A program made the translations under genes and the position numbers. A stretch of 64,000 nucleotides of DNA from Bacteroidota bacterium (GTDB lineage: Bacteria; Bacteroidota; Bacteroidia; Chitinophagales; Saprospiraceae), in the NCBI GenBank assembly GCA_029557915.1, contig JAKQHS010000200.1, positions 1 through 64,000 of the forward strand, given 5' to 3'. Below, in pieces: positions 25,909 to 35,700 of this stretch. Below the pieces are notes generated by a model. That model ran no database searches and was not told where the DNA came from. It saw only the letters and a list, made by a program, of their open reading frames with translations. Position 1 is the stretch's first letter. Each line of letters begins with the position of its first letter.

Positions 25909-26877
25909 CTATCCCAGTTTGATGAGGTATCCCGTGTAAAGGATATAGGCCGCAAGCATGATGAATGCCTTCCATCGGTCCAGTTTGTGCCGGGTGAGAA
26001 TGAAAAGAAATACCATCAGGGCCAGGGTCCCGGCAATCAAAACATAAATGTCGCGGTTCATCTCCGTATTATAGTCAATGGGATGGATCATTCCGGTGAT
26101 GCCCAGGATGAAGAATATATTAAAAATATTGGAACCAATGACGTTACCGATCGCGATGTCATCGTGTTTGTGATAGGCCGCTACCGCTGAAGTGGCCAGT
26201 TCAGGCAGGGAGGTCCCGATGGCCAGGATGGTCAGGCCAATCAGTTTTTCACTCCATCCAAAGTACTGAGCGATGTTCACGGCGTGGTCGACGACCAGTT
26301 TGCCGCCACCGATCAGCGCGGCCAGGCCGCCCAGGATCATGATGATCGAAAACGGCATACTGTATTGGTGGTATCCTTCCTCCGCATTTTTTGCCGAAGC
26401 TTCCTTCATGCTCAGGTAAACGTAATAAATAAAGGCGCTAAAAAAAATCAATAAGATCAGGGCATCCAGGCGGGATAGGCCGTTGATGCCGGAGCCGCCC
26501 ATTCCATTCCATGAATCATTGACCAGGAACCAAAGTAAAAAAGCCGCGCCCAGGGAAATGGGGATCTCCTTATTCACGGTATTGCGGTGAACGGCCAAGG
26601 GGTATAACAGGCCGGCTACGCCAAGAATAAACAGCAGGTTAAAATTGTTGCTGCCAATGACATTGCCGAAGGAAGCGTCATTTCTGCCTTCCAGGGCGGC
26701 CAGGACGCTCACTGTAAGTTCGGGCATAGACGTCCCGAAAGCCACAACGGTCAGGCCGATGGCGAGGTTGGAAATGCCTTTTCTTTTAGCCACGGAGGAA
26801 GCGCCTTTCACCAGGAAATCGGCCCCTTTGACCAATATTCCGAAGCCCAAAAGGAGGAGGATCACGGATAAAAACAT
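25909..26877 (-). CDS. Calcium/sodium antiporter (CaCA family, YrbG-like), paralogue 1
   Basis: The protein has 322 residues and about ten membrane helices. It has the two inverted alpha-repeats of the cation/Ca2+ exchanger superfamily: 'GLTVVAFGTSMPELTVS' with 'GNVIGSNNFN', and 'GLTILAIGTSLPELATS' with 'GNVIGSNIFN'. The glutamates in the PEL motifs coordinate Ca2+. It would exchange Na+ or H+ for Ca2+ across the inner membrane. A close paralogue lies at 62982-63950 with the same start context. The promoter region has a perfect TATATTTG element four bases from the ATG and an 18-bp palindrome where a -33 element would lie, suggesting regulated, near-leaderless expression. Confidence 0.92.
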   Translation of the reverse strand: MFLSVILLLLGFGILVKGADFLVKGASSVAKRKGISNLAIGLTVVAFGTSMPELTVSVLAALEGRNDASFGNVIGSNNFNLLFILGVAGLLYPLAVHRNTVNKEIPISLGAAFLLWFLVNDSWNGMGGSGINGLSRLDALILLIFFSAFIYYVYLSMKEASAKNAEEGYHQYSMPFSIIMILGGLAALIGGGKLVVDHAVNIAQYFGWSEKLIGLTILAIGTSLPELATSAVAAYHKHDDIAIGNVIGSNIFNIFFILGITGMIHPIDYNTEMNRDIYVLIAGTLALMVFLFILTRHKLDRWKAFIMLAAYILYTGYLIKLG

Positions 26878-26881
26878 GGCG

Positions 26882-26889
26882 CAAATATA
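26882..26889 (-). promoter_or_regulatory. Bacteroidota -7 element TATATTTG upstream of antiporter 1
   Basis: Perfect TAnnTTTG on the minus strand, four bases (CGCC) before the ATG. The paralogous antiporter at 63950 has the identical CGCC spacer after its own element. Confidence 0.5.
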
Positions 26890-26898
26890 GATATTTCA

Positions 26899-26916
26899 GG
26901 CTTTTAGCTAAAAGCC
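26899..26916 (-). promoter_or_regulatory. 18-bp perfect palindrome, candidate operator
   Basis: GGCTTTTAGCTAAAAGCC is its own reverse complement. Its centre lies about 22 bp upstream of the TATATTTG element, covering the -33 region, where a dimeric regulator could block or assist RNA polymerase. Function is inferred. Confidence 0.4.
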
Positions 26917-26954
26917 GCCAATTCTGGTAAAGGACCGGGGAAACGGTCACCCAA

Positions 26955-27660
26955 AGGAGGGCGCGGAGCTTTTCGCACGGAGAAATGAGGCGCGCGGAGC
27001 ACACGGAGGAAATAATCATTTTAATTTTACCCACCGCCCTCGAATTACAAAAATCATCTCCGTGATCTCCTTCCTTCCGTGTGGGTCTAACAAGGCCGGC
27101 GCCTCTGGCGCCCGGCAACTGGTACGCACGCGGAGCACACGAAGCTCACGGAGAAAATATTCATTTTATTTACCAATCTTAAAATAAACAACTCCGTGTT
27201 CTCCCTCCCTCCGTGTGAATATAATATGGCCGGCGCCTGTGGCGCCCGGCTGGCATGCGCGCGGAGCACACGTAGGAAACAATCATTTATATTTACCCAT
27301 CCCCTTAAATTAAACAACTCCGTGCTTTCCCCCCCCCTCCGTGTGAACATAAACGGCCGGCGCCGGTGGCGCAACTCCGTGCTCTCCCTCCCTCCGTGTG
27401 AACATAATACGGTCGGCGCCGGTGGCGCCCGGCTGGTATGCGCGCGGGCACACGGAGGAAATAATCATTTTATTTACCCATCACCTTAAAACAAACAACT
27501 CCGTGCTCTCCCACCCTCCGTGTGAACATAATACAGCCGGCGCCTGTGGCGCCCGGCTGGCATGCGCGCGGAGCACACGGGGCACACGGAGGAAATAATC
27601 AATTTATTTACGCATCACCTTAAAACAAACAACTCCCTGTTCTCCCTCCCTGCCGACCAC
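26955..27660. repeat. Array of about 125-bp hairpin repeats (GGCGCC core and CACACGGAGG/CCTCCGTGTG arms)
   Basis: This non-coding stretch fills most of the 840 bases between antiporter 1 and the TPR-cyclase gene. Each unit has a compact hairpin GCCGGCGCC-TNT-GGCGCCCGGC (starting at 27095, 27229, 27356, 27412 and 27536). Then come CGGAGCACACGGAGG, an AT-rich 50-bp segment (AATAATCATTTTATTTACCCAT), and CTCCGTGCTCTCCC..CCTCCGTGTG, which is complementary to the earlier arm. Spacings are 134, 127, 56 and 124 bp; the unit between 27356 and 27412 is shortened by an internal deletion. Small ORFs in it are composition artefacts. Confidence 0.85.
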
Positions 27661-27715
27661 ATTGCCCACTGCAATATTATCGGGTTTAGGGTTGGGTCGG
27701 GGCTTGGTGAGGGGT

Positions 27716-29674
27716 TCAAGCGTGGTGTATTTCCTTAACCAGGTAATACATGTCAATGTCTCCGATATTTTTGGCATTTATTTTACCCCGATAGGTACAC
27801 TCAAATTTATCTTTTACCAGGTTATAAGCATTGGAGGAAATACAGATCTTTCCGGGTTCGTCACTGCTTTCCATGCGGCTGGCAATATTAACAGTGCTGC
27901 CCCAAATATCATAGGCATACTTCTTTTTTCCCACCACCCCAGCCACGACAGGCCCGATATGTATTCCGATGCGGATTTCCCAGGGTGGGAGCCCTGACTT
28001 ACCCCGATGAAGGTTAAAGTTTTGTATATATTGCTGAATTTCCAGCGCAGCCTGCATGATTCGGATACAATGATCTTTTTGGGGTGTAGGTATGCCCCCG
28101 GCGCACATATAGGAATCCCCGATGGTTTTAATCTTTTCCAGGTGATATTTTTCGATCAGGTTATCAAACGCCATAAAACAAGTATTTAATTCCGAGACGA
28201 TCTCCTGGGGAGACATCTGGTCTGTCAGGTTGGTGAAACCCTTGAAATCTGTAAACATTACCGAGACGCTTTCATAATAGCGCGGAGTGGCAGATCCGTT
28301 TTGCCGCAATTCCAGGGCAACTTCCTCCGGCAGTATGTTCAGGACCAGATTTTCAATTTCGGCTTTCTGCTTATCCAGCAATTTATTGACAGCTGTTTTT
28401 TGCCGGTAATTGCGGTATAAGATAAAGATGATGAGAAAAACCAGGGCCAGTCCGGCAAGGAGGGCATTTTTAATCAGTTTTTGCCGGTTCAGCGCCAGGT
28501 CCTGCAGCGACTTTTCACTGGACAGCAGGCTGATTTCATTCTCTTTTTTCTTAAGGTCAAAATCGAGCCTGAGGTTGGCCAGCTTATTATCGGTTTCATT
28601 GTTGTATATCACCTCGTTAATGCTGGTCAGTTTTAGCTGAAACTGGTAGGCCTTTGCAAAATCCCCGGTTTTACTGTATTGGGAAGCCAGGCCCGCATAA
28701 GCCAATCGCAATTCATCATTGATATTGAGCTCGAGGGCATAACTTTCAGCCTTTTTATACAGTTCAATGGCTTTGGCAGTCAACCCCTGCTGGGCATAGG
28801 TATCTGCCATGCCCAGCAGGGCAAAGGTCATATACATCTTATTATTGGGGCGGGCAGCTTCTTCGTAGGCCTGTTGCTGGTATTTTAAGGCAGTGGCAAA
28901 ATCAAGTTTCTTTAGAAAGGCTTTACCTATGTTATTCAAGGCCAGGGGCAGGCTGGATTTATTTTGCAGGTACTTTTCCCCGATCCGGAAATAAAAGAGC
29001 GCAGAATCGACCTGGTCTCGTTTCAGATAAATTTCCCCCATATTTCCGGTAGCAATACCCATTGCTTCGGCAAAGCGCGGATCGGTATCCATGTATTGTT
29101 CAGATACCGCTATGGCATGCTGGTAATTTTCAAGTGCTTTATCCACCGTAGCGGGCTTTTTATCATATAAAGCACCCAGATTGTTGGACAGGGTGGCGAT
29201 CCGGAAATGGTCGCCGATCTCTTCTGCCAGGATGAGCGACCTCAGGTAATAATCGAGGGCCCTGGCTTCATCACTCCGTTCATATACACCTCCGAGATTG
29301 CTCAAAATATTGGCAATACCTTGTTTGTCCATAGCTTTTTCGAAAAAGAGTAAGGAGTTTTCCCAGGCTTCTATAGTCAATAAGGGCTCACCTTTGAAAT
29401 AATTGGCCAACCCGATGTTCTTATATGCCAGGGCAGTCCCTCTGTGATGTTCCAGTTTTGTTGCGATCGTCCGGGCCAGCTGGGCATAGTGGATGGCACT
29501 GTCCCAGGAATTGTTATAAAAAGCCTGGCTCAGGTCCAGGTACAGTTTCATTTTAGCTGAATCCTCCTCGGCGGTCTCAATCCGGAGTTTCAGGCTGTCC
29601 ACCAATTCCATCTGTCCAGAAGTCCGGGGCAGAATGGATAGGAAGAGTAAAAAAACAAAACAATTTTTAAACAT
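27716..29674 (-). CDS. Periplasmic TPR sensor with cytoplasmic class III adenylate cyclase domain
   Basis: The ATG at 29674 is preferred over 29731 because the signal peptide (FVFLLFLSILPRTSGQ) then begins the protein, giving 652 residues. The N-terminal 370 residues are tetratricopeptide repeats, followed by a coiled-coil and one membrane helix ('ALLAGLALVFLIIFILYR'). The cyclase domain comes last: 'VMFTDFKGFT' and 'IKTIGDSYM' carry the two metal Asp, 'YDIWGSTVNIASRM' the catalytic Asn and Arg. The Lys (EKIKTIGD) and Asp (YDIWG) that select ATP are present, so cAMP is the predicted product. TPRs outside and cyclase inside suggest a transmembrane receptor for a protein or peptide partner. The downstream gene-free region is the hairpin-repeat array. 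Confidence 0.88.
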   Translation of the reverse strand: MFKNCFVFLLFLSILPRTSGQMELVDSLKLRIETAEEDSAKMKLYLDLSQAFYNNSWDSAIHYAQLARTIATKLEHHRGTALAYKNIGLANYFKGEPLLTIEAWENSLLFFEKAMDKQGIANILSNLGGVYERSDEARALDYYLRSLILAEEIGDHFRIATLSNNLGALYDKKPATVDKALENYQHAIAVSEQYMDTDPRFAEAMGIATGNMGEIYLKRDQVDSALFYFRIGEKYLQNKSSLPLALNNIGKAFLKKLDFATALKYQQQAYEEAARPNNKMYMTFALLGMADTYAQQGLTAKAIELYKKAESYALELNINDELRLAYAGLASQYSKTGDFAKAYQFQLKLTSINEVIYNNETDNKLANLRLDFDLKKKENEISLLSSEKSLQDLALNRQKLIKNALLAGLALVFLIIFILYRNYRQKTAVNKLLDKQKAEIENLVLNILPEEVALELRQNGSATPRYYESVSVMFTDFKGFTNLTDQMSPQEIVSELNTCFMAFDNLIEKYHLEKIKTIGDSYMCAGGIPTPQKDHCIRIMQAALEIQQYIQNFNLHRGKSGLPPWEIRIGIHIGPVVAGVVGKKKYAYDIWGSTVNIASRMESSDEPGKICISSNAYNLVKDKFECTYRGKINAKNIGDIDMYYLVKEIHHA

Positions 29675-29767
29675 GCGGCTATTAAATATAAAGGGCTTTT
29701 CTTCAATGGATCCGGGTGATGCTGTATGCACATTTTTTACACGGCATGCACCGCTGACTGAGCTATG

Positions 29768-32700
29768 TCATAATTTTATCCATTTAATGGTTTCAATTCG
29801 ATCCTGTAATTTAATTCGAAGGAAATAGATGCCGGTTTTTAAGGGACCGGCTTTGATTAAAATGGAATGTTCATCCAGTTGATTCGCCTGCCAGGCGTTT
29901 ACCCGTCTACCCGCCAGGTCAACCATCTCCAGGCCGGTGGAATGAATGACTTCCCTTGAACTGATTATACTGAAATCCGATTGCACCGGATTTGGGAAAA
30001 TAGCGATTAAGCCCCATGCTCCGGCAGGAGACCCTTGAACGAGTCCGGGTGAAGGATTTCGGCCGGCAAGATTGGAGCTGGAAGCGCATTTGTTGGATGT
30101 TGAACTGGCCTCGCTGCTGGAAGCGCTCTTTTTATCGCTGTTTTTAGTCCGGACGCTCCAGGTCATTTTTTTACCATCAAAATAAATTTCGAAATAATGG
30201 GTTCCGGGCAGCAAAAGAACCGGAGGATGGCCGGAATAGACTCCCGCGGAAGTAATCTTATTATCCTCGCCTTCAGGTATATAAAATGTTATATCGTTGT
30301 CATTGATATAATAAAACCTGGCTTTGTACCTCAATCCTGTAGCCTGGGCCCCCATATCCTCAACACAATCCAGGAAAGGACGAATATGTCGGACGTTTTT
30401 TGTGGGATTTACATACAAAAAACCGTTAAAATAAGTAATCTGGTAATTCGTCCCTTTACTGAAATTCAGGTTGTATGGGGTAATGATATAAGTGCCTGCG
30501 GCACCGCTATAGGGATTTTGATTTGAATCAAACACCGCAAATTGGAGACTTCCGGGCCCGATCAGCAGGGCGTCTTGGTTACGGAGTCCCTGATAAGTGG
30601 CTGTAAAAGCGGGCAGCGGTTCGCCTTCACTGATGCCTGCATCGTTTGCCGTAACGGTTAATGGCGCTTTGGTGATGGTAAGAATGCCCGGACTATAAAC
30701 CAGGTTATAATTCGGGGAAAATCCACCCGAAAGGGTGACGGGATAAGGGCCCACATCCGAAAGGATGGACGCTGTGGTGGATATCGCCGGTAGCGTGGTG
30801 ATCGCTGAAATTCCATCACCGGAAGCAAATCCGGAATAAGCAAGGGTGAACACTGGATTTTGGAGTCCATATTCCCGGGTCGTGTCCACTGCCGTAATCG
30901 TCAAATTCCTTTTGGCTACCGTGAATTGGCCCTGGACTAGGTTAACCTGATAATTGACCGGCTCGGATAAGATGACCTGGGGCTGGATAAAATGGGATCC
31001 GGCGCCGGGGTTGATCAGCGGTTGACCATTTCCGTCGACCATAATATAGTTAACCTGTACCTGGTCCGTATAACGTAAGCCAGACAGGGATCCGGTGAAA
31101 AGGGGCACCGGGTCACCATAGGTCATAAAGGTATCCCTGGCGGTTACGGTCAATACGGCCTTTGAAATCGAAAGGTTACCTAAACCATATGTGATATCGA
31201 GATTTCCATTGTATAATCCTCCGGGGGTGTATCCGCCGGGTATGATGAAATGATCTCCCGCGGTCAGGCCCGTAAGGCCATTGACGGAATGCAATATCAA
31301 ACTTTGATCACCCAGGGAAAGATCATCTTCATCAATGATGCTTGCCAGTTCGGAATGCTGGTTTAAAAATGGGGTTCCGTTGATCAGGATATCGGAACTG
31401 CTATTAATAAACGGATAGCCATTCAAATAGGGTACCCCGTTGACCAGCTCCAGACTGCCGTTCAGAAAAGGGACCCCGTTGAGATAAGGGACCCCGTTGA
31501 GGACCTGGATGCCGCTGTTTATAAAGGCAACGCCGTTGATATAGGGGTTGCCGTTGAGCAGGGTGAATCCATTGCTGTTATTTATAAAAGGAGCTCCGTT
31601 AACATAAGGTGTACCATTGATGATCTCCAGTAAACTATTGATGAAGGGTACGCTGTTCAGGAAAGGCGTGCCGTTAATGAGTGAAAAGGCGCTGTTGAGG
31701 TAGGGGGTGCCGTTGACATACGGGGTACCATTGATGATCTCAAAACCACTGTTGAGGTAAGGCACGCCGTTAATCAGGTACAAGCCATTGTTGTTCACGA
31801 AGGGCACGCTGTTGATAAAATAAATCTCACCGCTGTTGATGAGCGGGACCCCATTGACATAAGGGATTCCATTCACCAACTCAAACCCGGCATTGAGGAA
31901 AGGGGTGCCGTTGAGGTATGGGGTGCCGTTGATCAGTTCAAAGCCGCTGTTCAGGTAAGGGACTCCATTGACATAGGGGGTACCGTTGATCTCTTCATAA
32001 CCGCTCCGGTTGATATAAGGGGTGCCGTTGACATAGGGGGTGCCGTTGATGAAAGGCACCGAATTGATAAAGGGTACGCTATTGGTATTTTCATAACGCA
32101 CGGTAGCTTCCCCGTTCAGGAAAGGGATGCTATTGAAGATCCCGGCATAATTGAGGTAAGGGATTCCGTTGAATAAGGGGGAGCCATTAATGAAGGGTGT
32201 TCCGTTACGAAGGATTGCCTCTGATGAATTGATTTGATAATCGAGAATGCTTTGAGGATTCAGATTTATGAACGAGGTCACCGGGCTGGTATTGCCTTCC
32301 GGTAATCCATTGAGGAAAGGGACCCCGTTGATGAAGGGTATGGCATTCGACACAGACCGGTTACTAGCCAGAAGGCCCATATTTTCCAGGTCACTGGCTT
32401 GCAGGACAATATTGGACTCGGGATAGGAATTGAATAATACCCAGTGATTGGATTTAAAACCGGAGAGGTATTCATTCCGGATTCCTTCCAGGAAGGCCGC
32501 TTTATCTCCGTGATCCATATTGGAATCGTCAAAAATGAAATCGTATTCGACCCCGGGAAGGAGGTCGCCATATACCACGGTTTGGTTCTTAGGTACGATT
32601 TTTAGAGGCATGCTCCGGATGCTTAAAATCCCGTTTACAAATTCATAGTTATACAGGTCCAGCAGTCCGGCATCCCGTGAATCCTCCGGATCGAATGTTC

Positions 32701-35700
32701 GATAGGGACGGAGCAGATACTGATTTACCGGGCTCATTACCGTCGCTGACGTGGAAAAACGCAATTGGTCAAGGCCCAATTGGTACAGGGTCAGTCCCGA
32801 TTCGCTCAGGGGTATCCCATCAATCCAGATTCCAGCAGTGAACTCAGGCAGTCTTTCCCCAAATTTTTTCGATTTATTTTCCGCAATCACCTGAACGTTT
32901 TTTTTGGGGATATCCAGGAAGGTGATGGAATTGGAATAACCTCCATCCTGTCCGCTGGGCGATAAGGGAGGGGTATAAACGGTAATGGCAGGGTTGCCGC
33001 TAAACGGAGGAATGAACGCCGTCAGCTGGTTACCATCTATATAAATTGTGGTCAGTTCCTGATCGCGGAAATAAATGACCGATTGTTCCGTAAGGTACTC
33101 CCCGTTGACCGTAAGAAGTATGGGTAATTCGGAGCCGTTGAGGAGGTCCGTCCCTTCAGGAAATTCCAGAGAAGTAATCACAGGTTTCGGTGATGAAGGA
33201 AGGCTTGAAATTGCGGCATCGGCCTGGATAAAGCCATACCCGGAACTGTAATCAAACCCGGGAGCATGCATATCCCTCGCGGTATTTATAAAAAGTTGGC
33301 GGATATCTGAGGGAGTGGGGAGGCCGTATCCGAATTTTACCCTTGCCTGATAGGCCAGGGCCGCAACAGCTGCAGCATGTGGCGCAGCGGCTGAAGTGCC
33401 GAAAAAGTTAGGCAAACCGTCTCCATCGATATCCTGAGAACCGAAGGATACCGTGGTATTGACCCCATTGGGTGCTGAAAAATCAGGTTTATTTGGAATT
33501 AGCCCGTTGATCAGGCCGCCGCCAACGGATGAGAAGGAGGCAATGGTAGGCGGGTCTACGCCGAAAGCAGGGGTGTTGGAATACAAAACTGCGCCGACCG
33601 TCATGGCCCCCTGCGTATTGGCATGCCCGAAAATCGTCGAACTGCCTGAATAATTCAGGATCTCGGCATCCCCCCTGAATATGATGTACTTAAAATTTAC
33701 ATTCCCGCTACCCTGTGCGCGTACAATCATAAGATTGGCCTCTGTCGCTGCGGTGACCTGGAAAGGAAGGATTTCAAACGGATCTCCCCCAAAGTTGTTC
33801 CGGTTAAATCCATAGAGGACCCTCCCCTCCTCGTCCGTAATATAGATATCCAGGTCATTCTGGGTTCCGGTTACGGACTGACCCAATGAATAAACCTCAT
33901 CCTGCCATTGCAAAACGAAGGTATAGGCACCCGCTTTATTCAATTTTATTTTCTGCAAAACCTGCCCTCCCCCGAAATCATGGGCGTTTCCGCTGAGGTT
34001 ATTTCCTTCGGGAATCGGGCCAGGGGTGAATATGGCTTGATACGATTTACGGCCGAAATTCCCCGCGGAGGTAAAATAGGAAACTCCCTGGCTATTTACG
34101 TTATCCACCGCCTGGGCTACCGCCCCTTTGGTGAAGAAAGGTTCCGTGACATAGGTGAGGTCGTCCGTAATGATGGTACAACCCGAATTTTTTAACTGGA
34201 TTACCCCGTTGGCAAAATCCCCAGCGCTTAGGAATCCGGTCCTGAAAGCCAGGGAGGCCTTAGGGGCCAGGTCGTGGATGATCTGAAGCATGGCCCGGCC
34301 CTCATCCAGTTTACGGCCGAATGGATAATCCAGCAGGACCTGGACCGGATTGAGATTGCCTTCAGGATTAGCCGGTCCCGGAAGATCGCCATTTTGCACA
34401 TCCAGGGCAGCACGGTTGTCTAAAGTATTATAGCTGTCCGAGAGTACGCATACTTTTACGCCCGAACCATCAAGACCAAATCCATTCCGGGCGAAATCTG
34501 CACCCATGGCTTTATCTCCGGCCGTATTGGCAATCCCGTTTCCGGCAACCGGAGACACCAATGGCCGCACGTACTGGATCAGGTGAGGCAGGTCGTTGAG
34601 CTTATTCAGGTTCATGATGGGAAACCGCCCGGTAATCACCAGAATCCCGGGAGGATTGGGGATGACCTGATCCAGACCATATTCAGCAGTCTGCAAAAGG
34701 CTTAACACCTGGCTGTATTGGCCGGCCAGGGGAATGATTTCAATAAACACCTTTTCCTGATTGCTGTCCAGTAAAAACAATTGGTGCTCCGGGTTAAAAT
34801 CACCCTGCTCGAAAAGGGCGGTCAGCTCAGAACCGATCAGGTCATTAACCTTCGTGGTCCCGGACTCATAACCGGGATCGATACAGGGGTCATAGACCAC
34901 TGTTGCCGTATCCTTGGAGGCACAACCGGTGAAGGGATCTGTTACGGTTAAGATAAATTTACCGGATTTGGTAATAACCGGAGTTGGCGTACTGGCGCCG
35001 GATGCGATAAGGCCTCCGGACTCTGCCTGCCAATGAAATTGGGCAAAGGGAGAGGAGGAAGCCCCTTGAAGGGAAACGGAGGAAACCGTACAACTCAAGA
35101 CCTGGTCCGGACCGGCATTGGCGCCTGGTGGGATGCAGTCCGCAGGCTTGACAAAACTGAAGTTGGCTCCGCTGTTGAGCACCACTTCAGCTCCGCTCCA
35201 AAGGGCACCCATCACTTCGGTACTGCCTGTTCCCGATCCAATCAGGATGTTTCCGCGGGCGGCATATACCGTACCCAGCCAGCGGGTTTTAGATCCGCCG
35301 TTCCCATTGGCTATGCTGAATGCCGTGCCGGTTCCATTGGTAAAAGAGGATATCCGGGAGGCGGCGGCTGAAGCATCGTTGTTTGGGACACCGGCATATT
35401 CGACGGCAATTTTTTCCAGGTTCATTTCTCCGGCCACCAGAATTTGAAATGTACCGGGAAGTCCCTTGAAATCAAATTTGAAAGTATTGTTTTTTGACAG
35501 GTTTATGGAACTGAAAACATAAATCCCGGGACCATCAAAGGTGATGGTTCTATTACCGGAAAGAGAAAGGTTTCTCCATTTACCCATTCCGTTCTCAGGG
35601 CTCAGAACCGCATTGTTGGTAATATCCGTATTGCCCGGTACGAATACAGGAATAACCGGGAGTGTGGGAAGGGAGGGAAGCGGTATGGGCGATGGCAGAA

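Noticed and set aside
26955-27660. CRISPR array or several small proteins in the repeat-rich gap
   Set aside because: Units of about 125 bp with internal palindromes do not match CRISPR geometry; the short open frames run on both strands through repeated DNA and encode no consistent protein.
31366-32349. NGxPYL array as an assembly or slippage artefact
   Set aside because: Copies use different codons and spacers, which recent slippage or misassembly would not give.
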